A stretch of DNA of 64,000 bases from NCBI RefSeq assembly GCF_003234655.2, contig NZ_CP126271.1, positions 1,364,001 to 1,428,000 of the forward strand, in the 5' to 3' direction. Under the pieces are notes generated by a model. That model ran no database searches and was not told the origin of the DNA. It saw only the letters and a list, made by a program, of their open reading frames with translations. Each line of letters opens with the position of its first letter. The first letter of the stretch is position 1. Positions 49,158-56,810 of the stretch are shown here, piece by piece. The position numbers and the translations under genes were made by a program. Source of the DNA: Curtobacterium sp. MCLR17_007 (GTDB lineage: Bacteria > Actinomycetota > Actinomycetes > Actinomycetales > Microbacteriaceae).

Positions 49158-51599
49158 ATGCCCGAAGAGTTCGACGCCGCGCCCGTGCGCCGTCGGCAGT
49201 GGGGTTCCGAGCGGCGTACCCACCCGCTCGACACACTGCACGCCCGCCCCTCCGACCGGAAGCTCGTCTCCGGCCGGATCGCCATCATCCTGACCATCGC
49301 CTTCTGGCTGGCGTACGTCGTCTACACGGTGATCCGCCAGTTCCTCGACTACGGCACCGAGAGCTTCCGGTTCACCACGGAGGCGCTGTCGTACCTGGTC
49401 GTGGTGACCTTCCTGACCTTCTCGGCGCTGATGCACCTGATCGCGCGGCAGGGGGCGCTCGAGCGGTTCGCCACGCACGTGCGGGTGCCGCGCGCCGAAC
49501 TCGACCGGCACTTCGCCGCGGGCCACGAGTCACCGCTGACCGTCCTGGTGCCGAGCTACGCCGAGGAGCCCGACGTCGTCGCGACCACCCTGTGGTCGGC
49601 GGCGCTGCAGGAGTACCCGTCGCTGCGCATCGTCCTGCTCGTGGACGACGCACCGTTCCCGACCGACCCCGAGACCCTCGCCAAGCTGCAGCGCACCCGC
49701 GCGGTCGCCGCCGGCATCCAGACGCAGCTCGCCCCGGCGGCCGAGCGCTTCCAGGAGGCGCTCCTGTCCGCCGAGGTCGAGGCGTCCCACACCCCGACCG
49801 CGACCGTCGACTCGCTCCGCACGCTCGTCGAGCACCACCGCTGGGCCGACGCCTGGCTGCGGCGTCACGCCCGCGAGCACGACGTCGTCGACCACGTCGA
49901 CCGGTTCTTCAACGACCAGGTGCTGGTCGGGCTGGCGGACGAGTTCCGCCTGACGTCCGACGCGCTCGACGCGGCGATCACCGATGCGCTGGACGCGGCT
50001 GACCCGTCGCGCACCGACACGGCCGACACCGAGCAGCGCCCCGTGCTGACCGGCGTCAGTTCGGCGCGCGTCGTCGAGCTGCAGCGTCGCCTGGCCTGGA
50101 CCTTCACGGCCGAGATCACGACGTTCGAGCGCAAGCGATTCGCCAACCTCTCCGACGAGGCGAACAAGGCGATGAACCTCAACTCGTACATCGGGCTGCT
50201 CGGCGGCGCGTACGCGTTCGACGAGACGGCCTCGGGCACGATCCTCCGCACCGTCACCGACCCGGAGACCGCCGACCTCGTGGTCCCCGCGTCGGACTAC
50301 GTGCTGACCCTCGACGCCGACTCGGTGCTGCTGCGCGACTACTGCCTGCGCCTGGTCTACTTCCTCGAGCAGCCGGAGAACGCCCGCGTCGCCGTCACGC
50401 AGACGCCGTACTCGTCGTTCCGCGGCGCTGCGACGCGCATCGAGCGGCTCGCCGGCGCGACCACGGACATCCAGCACATCCTGCACCAGGGCATGTCCCG
50501 GCACGACGCGACCTTCTGGGTCGGCGCCAACGCGGTCATCCGGACCCGTGCGCTCCGCGACATCGAGGAGGTCGAGACCGTCGGCGGCTTCGAGGTGAAG
50601 CGCTACGTGCAGGACCGTACGGTCATCGAGGACACCGAGTCGAGCATCGACCTCGGCATGCACGGCTGGACCCTCGTCAACTACCCGGAGCGGCTGTCCT
50701 ACAGCGCGACCCCGCCCGACTTCGGGTCGCTCATCGTGCAGCGTCGACGGTGGGCCAACGGCGGTCTGCTGATCCTGCCGAAGTACCTGCGTCAGGTCCG
50801 CGAGCGTCGAGCCCGGGGCGAGCGGGTCGGCATCATCGAGATGGCACTGCGCGTCAACTACATGGCGTCGATCGCGTGGGGGTCGCTCGGGCTCATCTTC
50901 CTGCTGGCGTACCCGTACGACTCGCGGCTGCTCAGCCCGATGGTGCTCCTCGCCGCGCTGCCCTACTTCTGGCTCTACGGCAGCGACCTGAAGTACTGCG
51001 GGTACCGGCGGACGGACATCCTGCGGATCTACGGCTTCAACCTCATCCTGATGCCGGTCAACGTCGCCGGCGTGCTCAAGAGCATCCAGCAGGCGCTCAC
51101 GGCGAAGAAGATCCCGTTCGCCCGCACGCCGAAGGTCCGCGACCGCACGGCCTCGCCCGCGCTGTACGTCCTGGCGCCGTTCGCGATGGTGGCCTTCTCG
51201 GTGTTCACGTTCATGCGCGACTCCGACGCCGGCAACTGGGGCAACGCGGTGTTCGCCGCGTTCAACGCCCTGCTCGCGCTGTACGCGATCGTCGCCTACA
51301 TCGGGCTCTGGAACGCCGTCGTCGACGTGTTCCTCTGGGCGACGTCGTGGATGTACTACGACCCGTCCGCCCGGGCCGCCCGACGCGCATCGCGCCGAGC
51401 TGCCCGTGCGTCCCGCCGTGCCGCGAAGCGCGGCCGCACTCCCGAGCTGCAGCCCGTCACCGAGGACTGGCGCGCCGTCCTCTACTTCGGTGACCGCGGT
51501 CACGCGATGCCGAACCGCCACCACGCAGACGTCGTCGGCGCGGCGCGGAGCGTCGCGCACCCCACATCGACCACCACGAACGAGAAGACGGCCGCCTGA
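49158..51599 (+). CDS. Membrane-embedded processive GT2 glycosyltransferase (cellulose/chitin-synthase-like)
   Basis: An 813-residue membrane glycosyltransferase. After two N-terminal helices (SGRIAIILTIAFWLAYVVYTVI; LSYLVVVTFLTFSALMHLI) comes the GT-A domain with LVPSYAEEPDVV, VLLVDDAP, the D386-x-D388 in TLDADSV, E491-D492 (VIEDTE) and the Q528-x-x-R-W532 motif of processive beta-glycan synthases. Four or five C-terminal helices form the translocation channel. An insertion of about 130 residues after VDDAPFPTD is helical and acidic. It should polymerise and export a beta-linked polysaccharide. ATG 49158 follows AGAAGGA. It forms an operon with the GH18 gene. Confidence 0.9.
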   Translation: MPEEFDAAPVRRRQWGSERRTHPLDTLHARPSDRKLVSGRIAIILTIAFWLAYVVYTVIRQFLDYGTESFRFTTEALSYLVVVTFLTFSALMHLIARQGALERFATHVRVPRAELDRHFAAGHESPLTVLVPSYAEEPDVVATTLWSAALQEYPSLRIVLLVDDAPFPTDPETLAKLQRTRAVAAGIQTQLAPAAERFQEALLSAEVEASHTPTATVDSLRTLVEHHRWADAWLRRHAREHDVVDHVDRFFNDQVLVGLADEFRLTSDALDAAITDALDAADPSRTDTADTEQRPVLTGVSSARVVELQRRLAWTFTAEITTFERKRFANLSDEANKAMNLNSYIGLLGGAYAFDETASGTILRTVTDPETADLVVPASDYVLTLDADSVLLRDYCLRLVYFLEQPENARVAVTQTPYSSFRGAATRIERLAGATTDIQHILHQGMSRHDATFWVGANAVIRTRALRDIEEVETVGGFEVKRYVQDRTVIEDTESSIDLGMHGWTLVNYPERLSYSATPPDFGSLIVQRRRWANGGLLILPKYLRQVRERRARGERVGIIEMALRVNYMASIAWGSLGLIFLLAYPYDSRLLSPMVLLAALPYFWLYGSDLKYCGYRRTDILRIYGFNLILMPVNVAGVLKSIQQALTAKKIPFARTPKVRDRTASPALYVLAPFAMVAFSVFTFMRDSDAGNWGNAVFAAFNALLALYAIVAYIGLWNAVVDVFLWATSWMYYDPSARAARRASRRAARASRRAAKRGRTPELQPVTEDWRAVLYFGDRGHAMPNRHHADVVGAARSVAHPTSTTTNEKTAA

Positions 51600-51601
51600 C
51601 C

Positions 51602-53185
51602 ATGTCGAGCACGAAACGCCTCTCACCGATCCGCGTCTCCCTGGCCGCCGTCGTGGCCATCGCCCTGGTCGGCGCCGGCTGGGTCGGCTTCGACCGCTGG
51701 CAGTCCGCGCAGGCCTCGGAGACCCAGTCGCCCTGGTTCGCCGCCTACACCGACGTGACCGCCACGCCGACGTTCGCCTTCGAGGACGTCAAGAGCCACC
51801 GCGGCCGCAACGTCATGCTGTCCTTCGTGGTCGCCGACCACGACGCCGCGTGCAGCCCGAGCTGGGGGTCGTACTACTCCATGCAGGGCGCCTCGGACCA
51901 GCTCGACCTCGACCGGCGCATCGCCCGGTTGCAGCAGCAGCAGGGCGAGGTCGGCGTGTCCTTCGGCGGTCTGGCGAACGACGAGCTCGCCACGACCTGC
52001 ACGGACACCGACGACCTGGTCGACGCCTACGCCAGCGTGGTGCGTCGCTACGACGTCAGCACCGTGGACTACGACGTCGAGGGGGACGACCTGACGAACC
52101 ACGCTGCGGGTCAGCGGCGTGCGGAGGCCGTCGCCACCCTGCAGCGCGAGCGTCGCGACGCCGGTCACCCGCTGGCGGTCTGGCTCACCCTGCCCGTCGC
52201 ACCGGCCGGCCTGACGAGCGACGGCACCACCGCGGTCGCCCAGTTCCTGAAGGCCGGGGTCGACCTGGCCGGGGTCAACGCCATGACCATGGACTACGGC
52301 GACGCCAAGGGCGCCAGCCAGAGCATGTACGGCGCGTCGGTGCAGGCACTCCAGCAGGTCCACCGGCAGCTCGGCGTGCTCTACACCCGCGCCGGCACCC
52401 CGCTGTCCGACGGCACGCTGTGGCACAAGGTCGGCGCGACGCCCATGATCGGGCAGAACGACGTGCAGGACGAGGTCTTCTCGATGGCCGACGCCCGCAA
52501 GCTGAACGCCTGGACCCGGCAGCAGGGCCTCGGCCGCATGTCGATGTGGTCCCTGAACCGCGACACGACGTGCGGCTCGAACTACGTCAACCTGTCCACC
52601 GTGTCGAACTCGTGCTCGGGCGTCGACCAGCACGGCGTGCTCTTCGCGGACGTCCTCGGCAAGGGCTACTCGGGTCGGGTGCTGGCCGCGGCGTCGGGCG
52701 TCACGACGGCGGAGCCCTCCGCCACCGTGCAGCCCACCGACGACCCCTCGACCAGCCCGTACCCGGTCTGGAACGCGGACGCCTCGTACCTCGAGGGCAC
52801 CAAGACCGTCTGGCACCGCAACGTCTACCAGGCGAAGTGGTGGACGTCGGGCGACCTGCCCGACGACCCGGTGCTCAGCGCGTACGAGACCCCGTGGCAG
52901 CTCGTCGGTCCGGTCCTGCCGGGCGAGAAGCCGGTGAAGCCGGTCACGCTGCCCGCGGGGACGTACGACGCCTGGTCCGGCACGACCACGTACGACACGG
53001 GTGCTCGCGTGCTGTTCCACGGCACGCCGTACCAGGCGAAGTGGTGGAACACCGGCGACAGTCCACAGGCGTCCACCAGCGACCCGGACGGGTCGCCGTG
53101 GGTCCGGCTCAAGGACGCCGAGGTGCGGCGGATCCTGCAGGACGTCCAGGCCGGCGGGGCGGCCCCGGCGGCCGACGCCGACTGA
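51602..53185 (+). CDS. Secreted chitinase-like GH18 protein with two CBM5/12 modules
   Basis: A 527-residue exported protein. A signal or anchor helix lies at residues 8-30. The catalytic domain has TVDYDVEGDD, which fits the GH18 D-x-D-x-E motif as D156, D158 and catalytic E160. MTMDYGDAKG and MSMWSLNRD are the later barrel strands. Two C-terminal carbohydrate-binding modules repeat Y-x-x-W...V-x-x-x-x-x-Y-Q-A-K-W-W (about residues 380-425 and 460-500). It binds and probably cleaves chitin-like or GlcNAc polymers. ATG 51602 lies two bases after the GT2 stop, so synthase and hydrolase are made together. Confidence 0.9.
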   Translation: MSSTKRLSPIRVSLAAVVAIALVGAGWVGFDRWQSAQASETQSPWFAAYTDVTATPTFAFEDVKSHRGRNVMLSFVVADHDAACSPSWGSYYSMQGASDQLDLDRRIARLQQQQGEVGVSFGGLANDELATTCTDTDDLVDAYASVVRRYDVSTVDYDVEGDDLTNHAAGQRRAEAVATLQRERRDAGHPLAVWLTLPVAPAGLTSDGTTAVAQFLKAGVDLAGVNAMTMDYGDAKGASQSMYGASVQALQQVHRQLGVLYTRAGTPLSDGTLWHKVGATPMIGQNDVQDEVFSMADARKLNAWTRQQGLGRMSMWSLNRDTTCGSNYVNLSTVSNSCSGVDQHGVLFADVLGKGYSGRVLAAASGVTTAEPSATVQPTDDPSTSPYPVWNADASYLEGTKTVWHRNVYQAKWWTSGDLPDDPVLSAYETPWQLVGPVLPGEKPVKPVTLPAGTYDAWSGTTTYDTGARVLFHGTPYQAKWWNTGDSPQASTSDPDGSPWVRLKDAEVRRILQDVQAGGAAPAADAD

Positions 53186-53203
53186 CGTCGCCGGTGACGG
53201 TCT

Positions 53204-53235
53204 GGAGGCTCGGCGCGGTCCCGCACCGAGCCTCC
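53204..53235 (+). terminator. Terminator hairpin of the GGAGGC family
   Basis: GGAGGCTCGGCGCGG (53204-53218) pairs, with one mismatch, with CCGCACCGAGCCTCC (53221-53235). It ends the GT2/GH18 transcript. It shares the core with the palindromes at 31969 and 61042. Confidence 0.8.
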
Positions 53236-53359
53236 GGTCCGCCACCTGGCGGACACCGCGTGTCCGCTCGCCGCGGACAGTCCGTGTCACCCGTCCACGG
53301 GGCTCTCGACGGACCTCTGGTTTCCGATACGCTTGGACGCCAAGAGGAGGAGGTCCACG

Positions 53360-53839
53360 ATGCCAGATCCAGTGGTCCCGCAGCCCGAGGGACAGAAGAC
53401 CCCGGAGCAGCGGCTGGTCGACACGACGCTGACCTTCAGCATGGAACTCGGAGCGGCACTCACGCCCGAGTCCGGTGTCTCGCCCGAAGAACGCGACGCG
53501 ATCAACGCGCTGCCGTCCGGTTCCGCGCTGCTCGTCGTGCGCCGCGGCCCCAACGTCGGCGCCCGGTTCCTGCTCGACTCCGACGTCACGACGGCCGGCC
53601 GGCACCCCGACGCCGACATCTTCCTCGACGACGTCACCGTGTCGCGCAAGCACGCGCAGTTCCTGCGGAGCGGCACGAGCTTCACCGTCAAGGACAACGG
53701 CTCGCTCAACGGCACCTACTTCGACGGGGAGCGCATCGACGAAGCGCCGCTCGCCGACGGGGCCGAGGTGCAGGTGGGCAAGTTCCGCCTGACGTTCTAC
53801 GCGTCCCGCGTCGACCTGGCGCGCCTGGCGAACGCGTAG
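53360..53839 (+). CDS. garA: GarA-type FHA-domain regulator of central metabolism
   Basis: A 159-residue protein. An N-terminal flexible segment contains the Thr-Thr pair (QRLVDTTLTFSMEL) expected to be the kinase-phosphorylated switch. It is followed by an FHA domain with all phosphothreonine-binding residues: TTAGRHPDADIFLDDVTVSRKHAQFLR and DNGSLNGTYFDG. In actinobacteria GarA/OdhI inhibits 2-oxoglutarate dehydrogenase and tunes glutamate metabolism, under Ser/Thr kinase control. GAGGAGGAGG precedes ATG 53360. Its stop overlaps the start of ftsR (TAGTG). Confidence 0.92.
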   Translation: MPDPVVPQPEGQKTPEQRLVDTTLTFSMELGAALTPESGVSPEERDAINALPSGSALLVVRRGPNVGARFLLDSDVTTAGRHPDADIFLDDVTVSRKHAQFLRSGTSFTVKDNGSLNGTYFDGERIDEAPLADGAEVQVGKFRLTFYASRVDLARLANA

Positions 53840-54543
53840 TGGCTGCGCGCTCGGCCGCGGTGCGGTCGGGTTCGCCTGCTGCGGACCTGCTGACGATCGG
53901 GCAGGTCCTGGCTCGGCTCAAGCCGGAGTTCCCGGACCTGTCGAGTTCGAAGCTGCGCTTCCTCGAGGAGCGCGAACTCGTGACGCCGATCCGGACCGCC
54001 AGCGGGTACCGCAAGTTCTCGCCCGCCGACCTCGAGCGCCTGCGGGTCGTCCTGGGGCTGCAGCGCGACCACTACCTGCCGCTCAAGGTCATCAAGGAGT
54101 ACCTCGCCGACCTCGACGCCGGGCGCGAGCCCGTGCTGCCGGGTGGCGGTGACGGACCGAAGCCGTCGATCCTCGGGGGCGAGAAGCGCTACTCCCGCGA
54201 CGACCTCGTCCGAGCGGCCGGCGCGTCGCCGATGCTGCTGTCGGACGCCGTCTCCGCGTCGCTGCTGCCGGCGTCCGACACCTTCGGCGAGGACGCGGTC
54301 GTCGTCCTCAAGGCCCTCGTCGAGCTGCAGCGCACCGGCATCGAGCCGCGCCACCTCCGGACGTTCCGCAGCACCGCCGAGCGCGAGGTCGGCCTCATCG
54401 AGTCGGCGCTGATGCCCGTCTCACGCCGTGGGGACGCCACCGCGAAGGCCAAGGCACTCGAGGCCGCGCGCGAGATCGCCGGGCACCTCGAGGTCATCCG
54501 TTCCAACCTCATCCGCGCGGCGATCGGGCGGATGGACGCATGA
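53839..54543 (+). CDS. ftsR: MerR-family regulator FtsR
   Basis: A 234-residue MerR-type regulator. LLTIGQVLARLKPEFPDLSSSKLRFLEERELVTPIRTASGYRKFSPADLERLRVVLGLQRDHYLPLKVIKEYL is the N-terminal winged HTH. The longer C-terminal helical domain (TFGEDAVVVLKALVELQRTGIEPRHLRTFRSTAEREVGLIES) is the second HTH-like repeat of FtsR/Rv1828. In Corynebacterium FtsR activates ftsZ. It starts at GTG 53839, overlapping the garA stop, a conserved actinobacterial gene pair. The frame continues upstream into non-coding sequence. Confidence 0.9.
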   Translation: MAARSAAVRSGSPAADLLTIGQVLARLKPEFPDLSSSKLRFLEERELVTPIRTASGYRKFSPADLERLRVVLGLQRDHYLPLKVIKEYLADLDAGREPVLPGGGDGPKPSILGGEKRYSRDDLVRAAGASPMLLSDAVSASLLPASDTFGEDAVVVLKALVELQRTGIEPRHLRTFRSTAEREVGLIESALMPVSRRGDATAKAKALEAAREIAGHLEVIRSNLIRAAIGRMDA

Positions 54544-54724
54544 GCGTGCGAGGTGCGAGGCCTGTCGTTCCGTCGGTGCGTGGGCGTATCCTCGACACGC
54601 CGGACGCGCCGAGTCGGATGTCCCGCGCGGGAGCCGTCGGAGTCGCTACCGTTGACCTCGGCACAACTCTCAACCCGTCGTTGAAGCTTCGGGTGAGGGC
54701 TCGATCGTCCTGGAAGGCAGTCCA

Positions 54725-55285
54725 ATGAGTGGGAACGAAACCCCCGGTACCCCGTCAGACATGACGCGGTACGACCTCGGTCTGCTCTTCACCGACGGCC
54801 TGCCCGAGCACGACGAGCAGAACGGCTACCGCGGCACCGTCGCCGCCAAGGCCGCCGGCATCAGCTACCGCCAGCTCGACTACTGGGCCCGGACCGAGCT
54901 CGTCGAGCCCACGATCCGCGGGGCCGCCGGTTCCGGGTCGCAGCGGCTGTACGGCTTCCGCGACATCCTCGTGCTCAAGCTCGTGAAGCGCCTGCTCGAC
55001 ACCGGCATCTCGCTCCAGCAGATCCGCACCGCCGTCAACCAGCTCCGCGAGTCCGGCGTCTCCGACCTGGCACAGACCACGCTGATGTCCGACGGTGCAT
55101 CGGTGTACCTGTGCACCTCGGACGACGAGGTCATCGACCTGGTCTCGCGCGGGCAGGGCGTGTTCGGCATCGCGGTGGGCAAGGTCCTGCGCGAGGTCGA
55201 GACCTCGCTCGTCGAGCTCGACGCGACCCCGGCGGCCGACCCCGCCGACGAGCTCGCCGCGCGCCGCGCCACCCGCGCTTCCTGA
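54725..55285 (+). CDS. MerR-family transcriptional regulator (Rv1830-like)
   Basis: A 186-residue MerR protein. YRGTVAAKAAGISYRQLDYWARTELVEPTIRGAAGSGSQRLYGFRDILVLKLVKRLLDTGISLQQIRTAVNQLRE is the DNA-binding and dimerisation region, and VYLCTSDDEVIDLVSRGQGVFGIAVGKVLREVETSL is the C-terminal domain. It corresponds to the second MerR gene of the garA-ftsR locus. In mycobacteria a DUF151 bifunctional nuclease gene separates the two MerR genes; here 181 bp without a gene do. ATG 54725 follows GGAAGG. Confidence 0.9.
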   Translation: MSGNETPGTPSDMTRYDLGLLFTDGLPEHDEQNGYRGTVAAKAAGISYRQLDYWARTELVEPTIRGAAGSGSQRLYGFRDILVLKLVKRLLDTGISLQQIRTAVNQLRESGVSDLAQTTLMSDGASVYLCTSDDEVIDLVSRGQGVFGIAVGKVLREVETSLVELDATPAADPADELAARRATRAS

Positions 55286-55729
55286 CGCACGCGTCCCGCG
55301 TGACCCCTGCGCCCGCGTGACCCCTCCAGGTTCCACAATTCGCGCATCTCAACGCTCGTGACAGTCGACTCGTGCCACCTCGAGGGACGTGAGCGGCGAG
55401 TCGTGGAACTCCGGCAGTGTGCGAGGCGGATCGAGGCTGCACCTCAGGGGCACCTCACGCGTCCGACGTCGCGGGACATGCCGTGCGAAGACGCCTGACG
55501 TCGCACAGTCCGTCGCTCGGGCGCGGCTCGGGCGGCAGTTCGGGCGACCTCGGTGCCCGCGAACGGTGAGCGCGTGATCGGGATGTGGCGGTCGCCCTCC
55601 CTGCAGGACTGACGCTCGACATCTCACGACATGCCGCGCGCAGGACGACCACGTCGCACGGTCCGCCGTGCGGAACACGATCAAGCGGCAGTTTGCGCGA
55701 CCTCGGCAGACGCGGACGGCCCGAGGGGG
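55286..55729. other. Gene-free region with a diverged 96-bp direct repeat and hairpins
   Basis: I find no credible gene here; the open frames have Arg/Pro/Ser-rich shadow composition. Two 96-bp segments, 55465-55560 and 55618-55713, align without gaps at about 65 of 96 positions, sharing GACATGCCG, ACGTCGCAC, GCGGCAGTT and GCGACCTCGG at equal spacing. GTTCCAC near 55330 and GTGGAAC near 55402 can pair around a second inner pair, GACTCG/CGAGTC. It may be a dispersed repeat or an untranslated RNA; nothing decides between these. Confidence 0.6.
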
Positions 55730-55937
55730 TCAGGCGGGAGCGCCGTCGGCGCCGTGTGGGGCTGTGCCGATCTGCCCGGGGTCAGGCGGGAGCGCCGTCG
55801 GCGCCGTGTGGGCCTGTGCCGATCTGCCCGGGGTCAGGCGGGAGCGCCGTCGGCGCCGTGTGGGGCTGTGCCGATCTGCCCGGGGTCAGGCGGGAGCGCC
55901 GTCGGCGCCGTGTGGGGCTGTGCCGATCTGCCCGGGG
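55730..55937 (-). repeat. Four 52-bp tandem copies derived from the ParA gene 3' end
   Basis: Four exact 52-bp periods (starts 55730, 55782, 55834, 55886) abut the stop codon of the ParA-like gene at 55938. Each unit ends, on the minus strand, in GACGGCGCTCCCGCCTGA, identical to the gene's last codons and stop (DGAPA-stop). It also carries GGCAGATCGGC, a variant of the preceding GGGAAGATCGGC, plus an extra GC-rich spacer. Only the unit at 55782 differs, by a G/C change. The stop codon is thus present five times. Confidence 0.95.
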
Positions 55938-56750
55938 TCAGGCGGGAGCGCCGTCGGCGTAGGGGCCGATCTTCCCCGTCCGCATGATCCGCTCGAGCAG
56001 CTGGTCGAAGTTGCGCGCCATCTCCTGGGCGGACTCGCCGGGCCACACGTGCAGGGGCTTCGCGGCACCCTGGGCCTGCTGCAGCGACGTGCGCTCCGGC
56101 AGCTGCGGTGAGAGCACGAGCGGCCCGAACATGTCGCGGAGTTCCTTGATGCGGAACTGGTGCTCGAGGGACTGCACGCGCGCCCGGTTGACGATGATGC
56201 CGAGGGGCTGCAGGCGGGGCGAGAGCCCGCGGCGGATCTCCTCGATCGCGCGGAGCGCCCGGTCGGCAGCGGCCACGGAGAACAGGCCCGGCTCGGTGAC
56301 GACGGTGACGCGGTCGGATGCGGCCCAGGCGGTACGGGTCAGGGCGTTGAGCGACGGTGCGCAGTCGATGAGCACCAGCTCGTAGTCCTGCTCGACGTTG
56401 GCGAGTGCCTCTTCGAGCTTCCAGATGTCGCGGATGGAGGGGTGCGGGCCGTCGAAGTTGATGGCCGAGGGTGAGCCCACCAACACGTCGATCTTGCCCT
56501 GCGAACCCTTCGTCCAGCCGGACGGCGCGATGGCCTGGCGGACGATCTTCTCCTTCGGGTTCTCGAGCACGTCCGCCACGTTCAGGTGACCGGCGATGTT
56601 GATGTCGAGGCCGGTGGAGACGTCGGACTGCGGGTCGAGGTCGACGACCAGCGTTCGCAGGCCCTTGGCGAACGCGGCCGAGGTCAGACCGAGTGTGACC
56701 GTCGTCTTGCCCACACCGCCCTTGAGAGAGCTCACGCTGAGTACATGCAC
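55938..56750 (-). CDS. ParA/Soj-family ATPase
   Basis: A 270-residue P-loop ATPase of the MinD/ParA class. It starts VHVLSVSSLKGGVGKTTVTLGL with the deviant Walker A (K10-G-G-V-G-K-T-T). LVVDLDPQSDVSTGL is the switch/Walker A' region, and LVLIDCAPSLNALT is Walker B. There is no N-terminal HTH and no parB neighbour, so it is an orphan ParA, perhaps positioning a membrane or cytosolic cargo rather than the chromosome. I set the start at GTG 56750. It is divergent from pyc over 60 bp. The C-terminus (KIGPYADGAPA) is the seed of the 52-bp tandem array. Confidence 0.9.
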   Translation of the reverse strand: MHVLSVSSLKGGVGKTTVTLGLTSAAFAKGLRTLVVDLDPQSDVSTGLDINIAGHLNVADVLENPKEKIVRQAIAPSGWTKGSQGKIDVLVGSPSAINFDGPHPSIRDIWKLEEALANVEQDYELVLIDCAPSLNALTRTAWAASDRVTVVTEPGLFSVAAADRALRAIEEIRRGLSPRLQPLGIIVNRARVQSLEHQFRIKELRDMFGPLVLSPQLPERTSLQQAQGAAKPLHVWPGESAQEMARNFDQLLERIMRTGKIGPYADGAPA

Positions 56751-56810
56751 GTTGAGCAACGTTACCGCCAGTAGGGTTGTCCCACCTGACCCAGCGCTGA
56801 AAGGGCCCGC

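Noticed and set aside
55349-55684. 111-codon minus-strand ORF in the gene-free region before ParA
   Set aside because: It has Arg/Cys/Pro-rich composition, no ribosome-binding site and overlaps the diverged 96-bp repeats; it does not look coding.
55730-55937. CRISPR array
   Set aside because: The 52-bp units are contiguous with no unique spacers, and no cas genes are present. They are tandem copies of a gene end.
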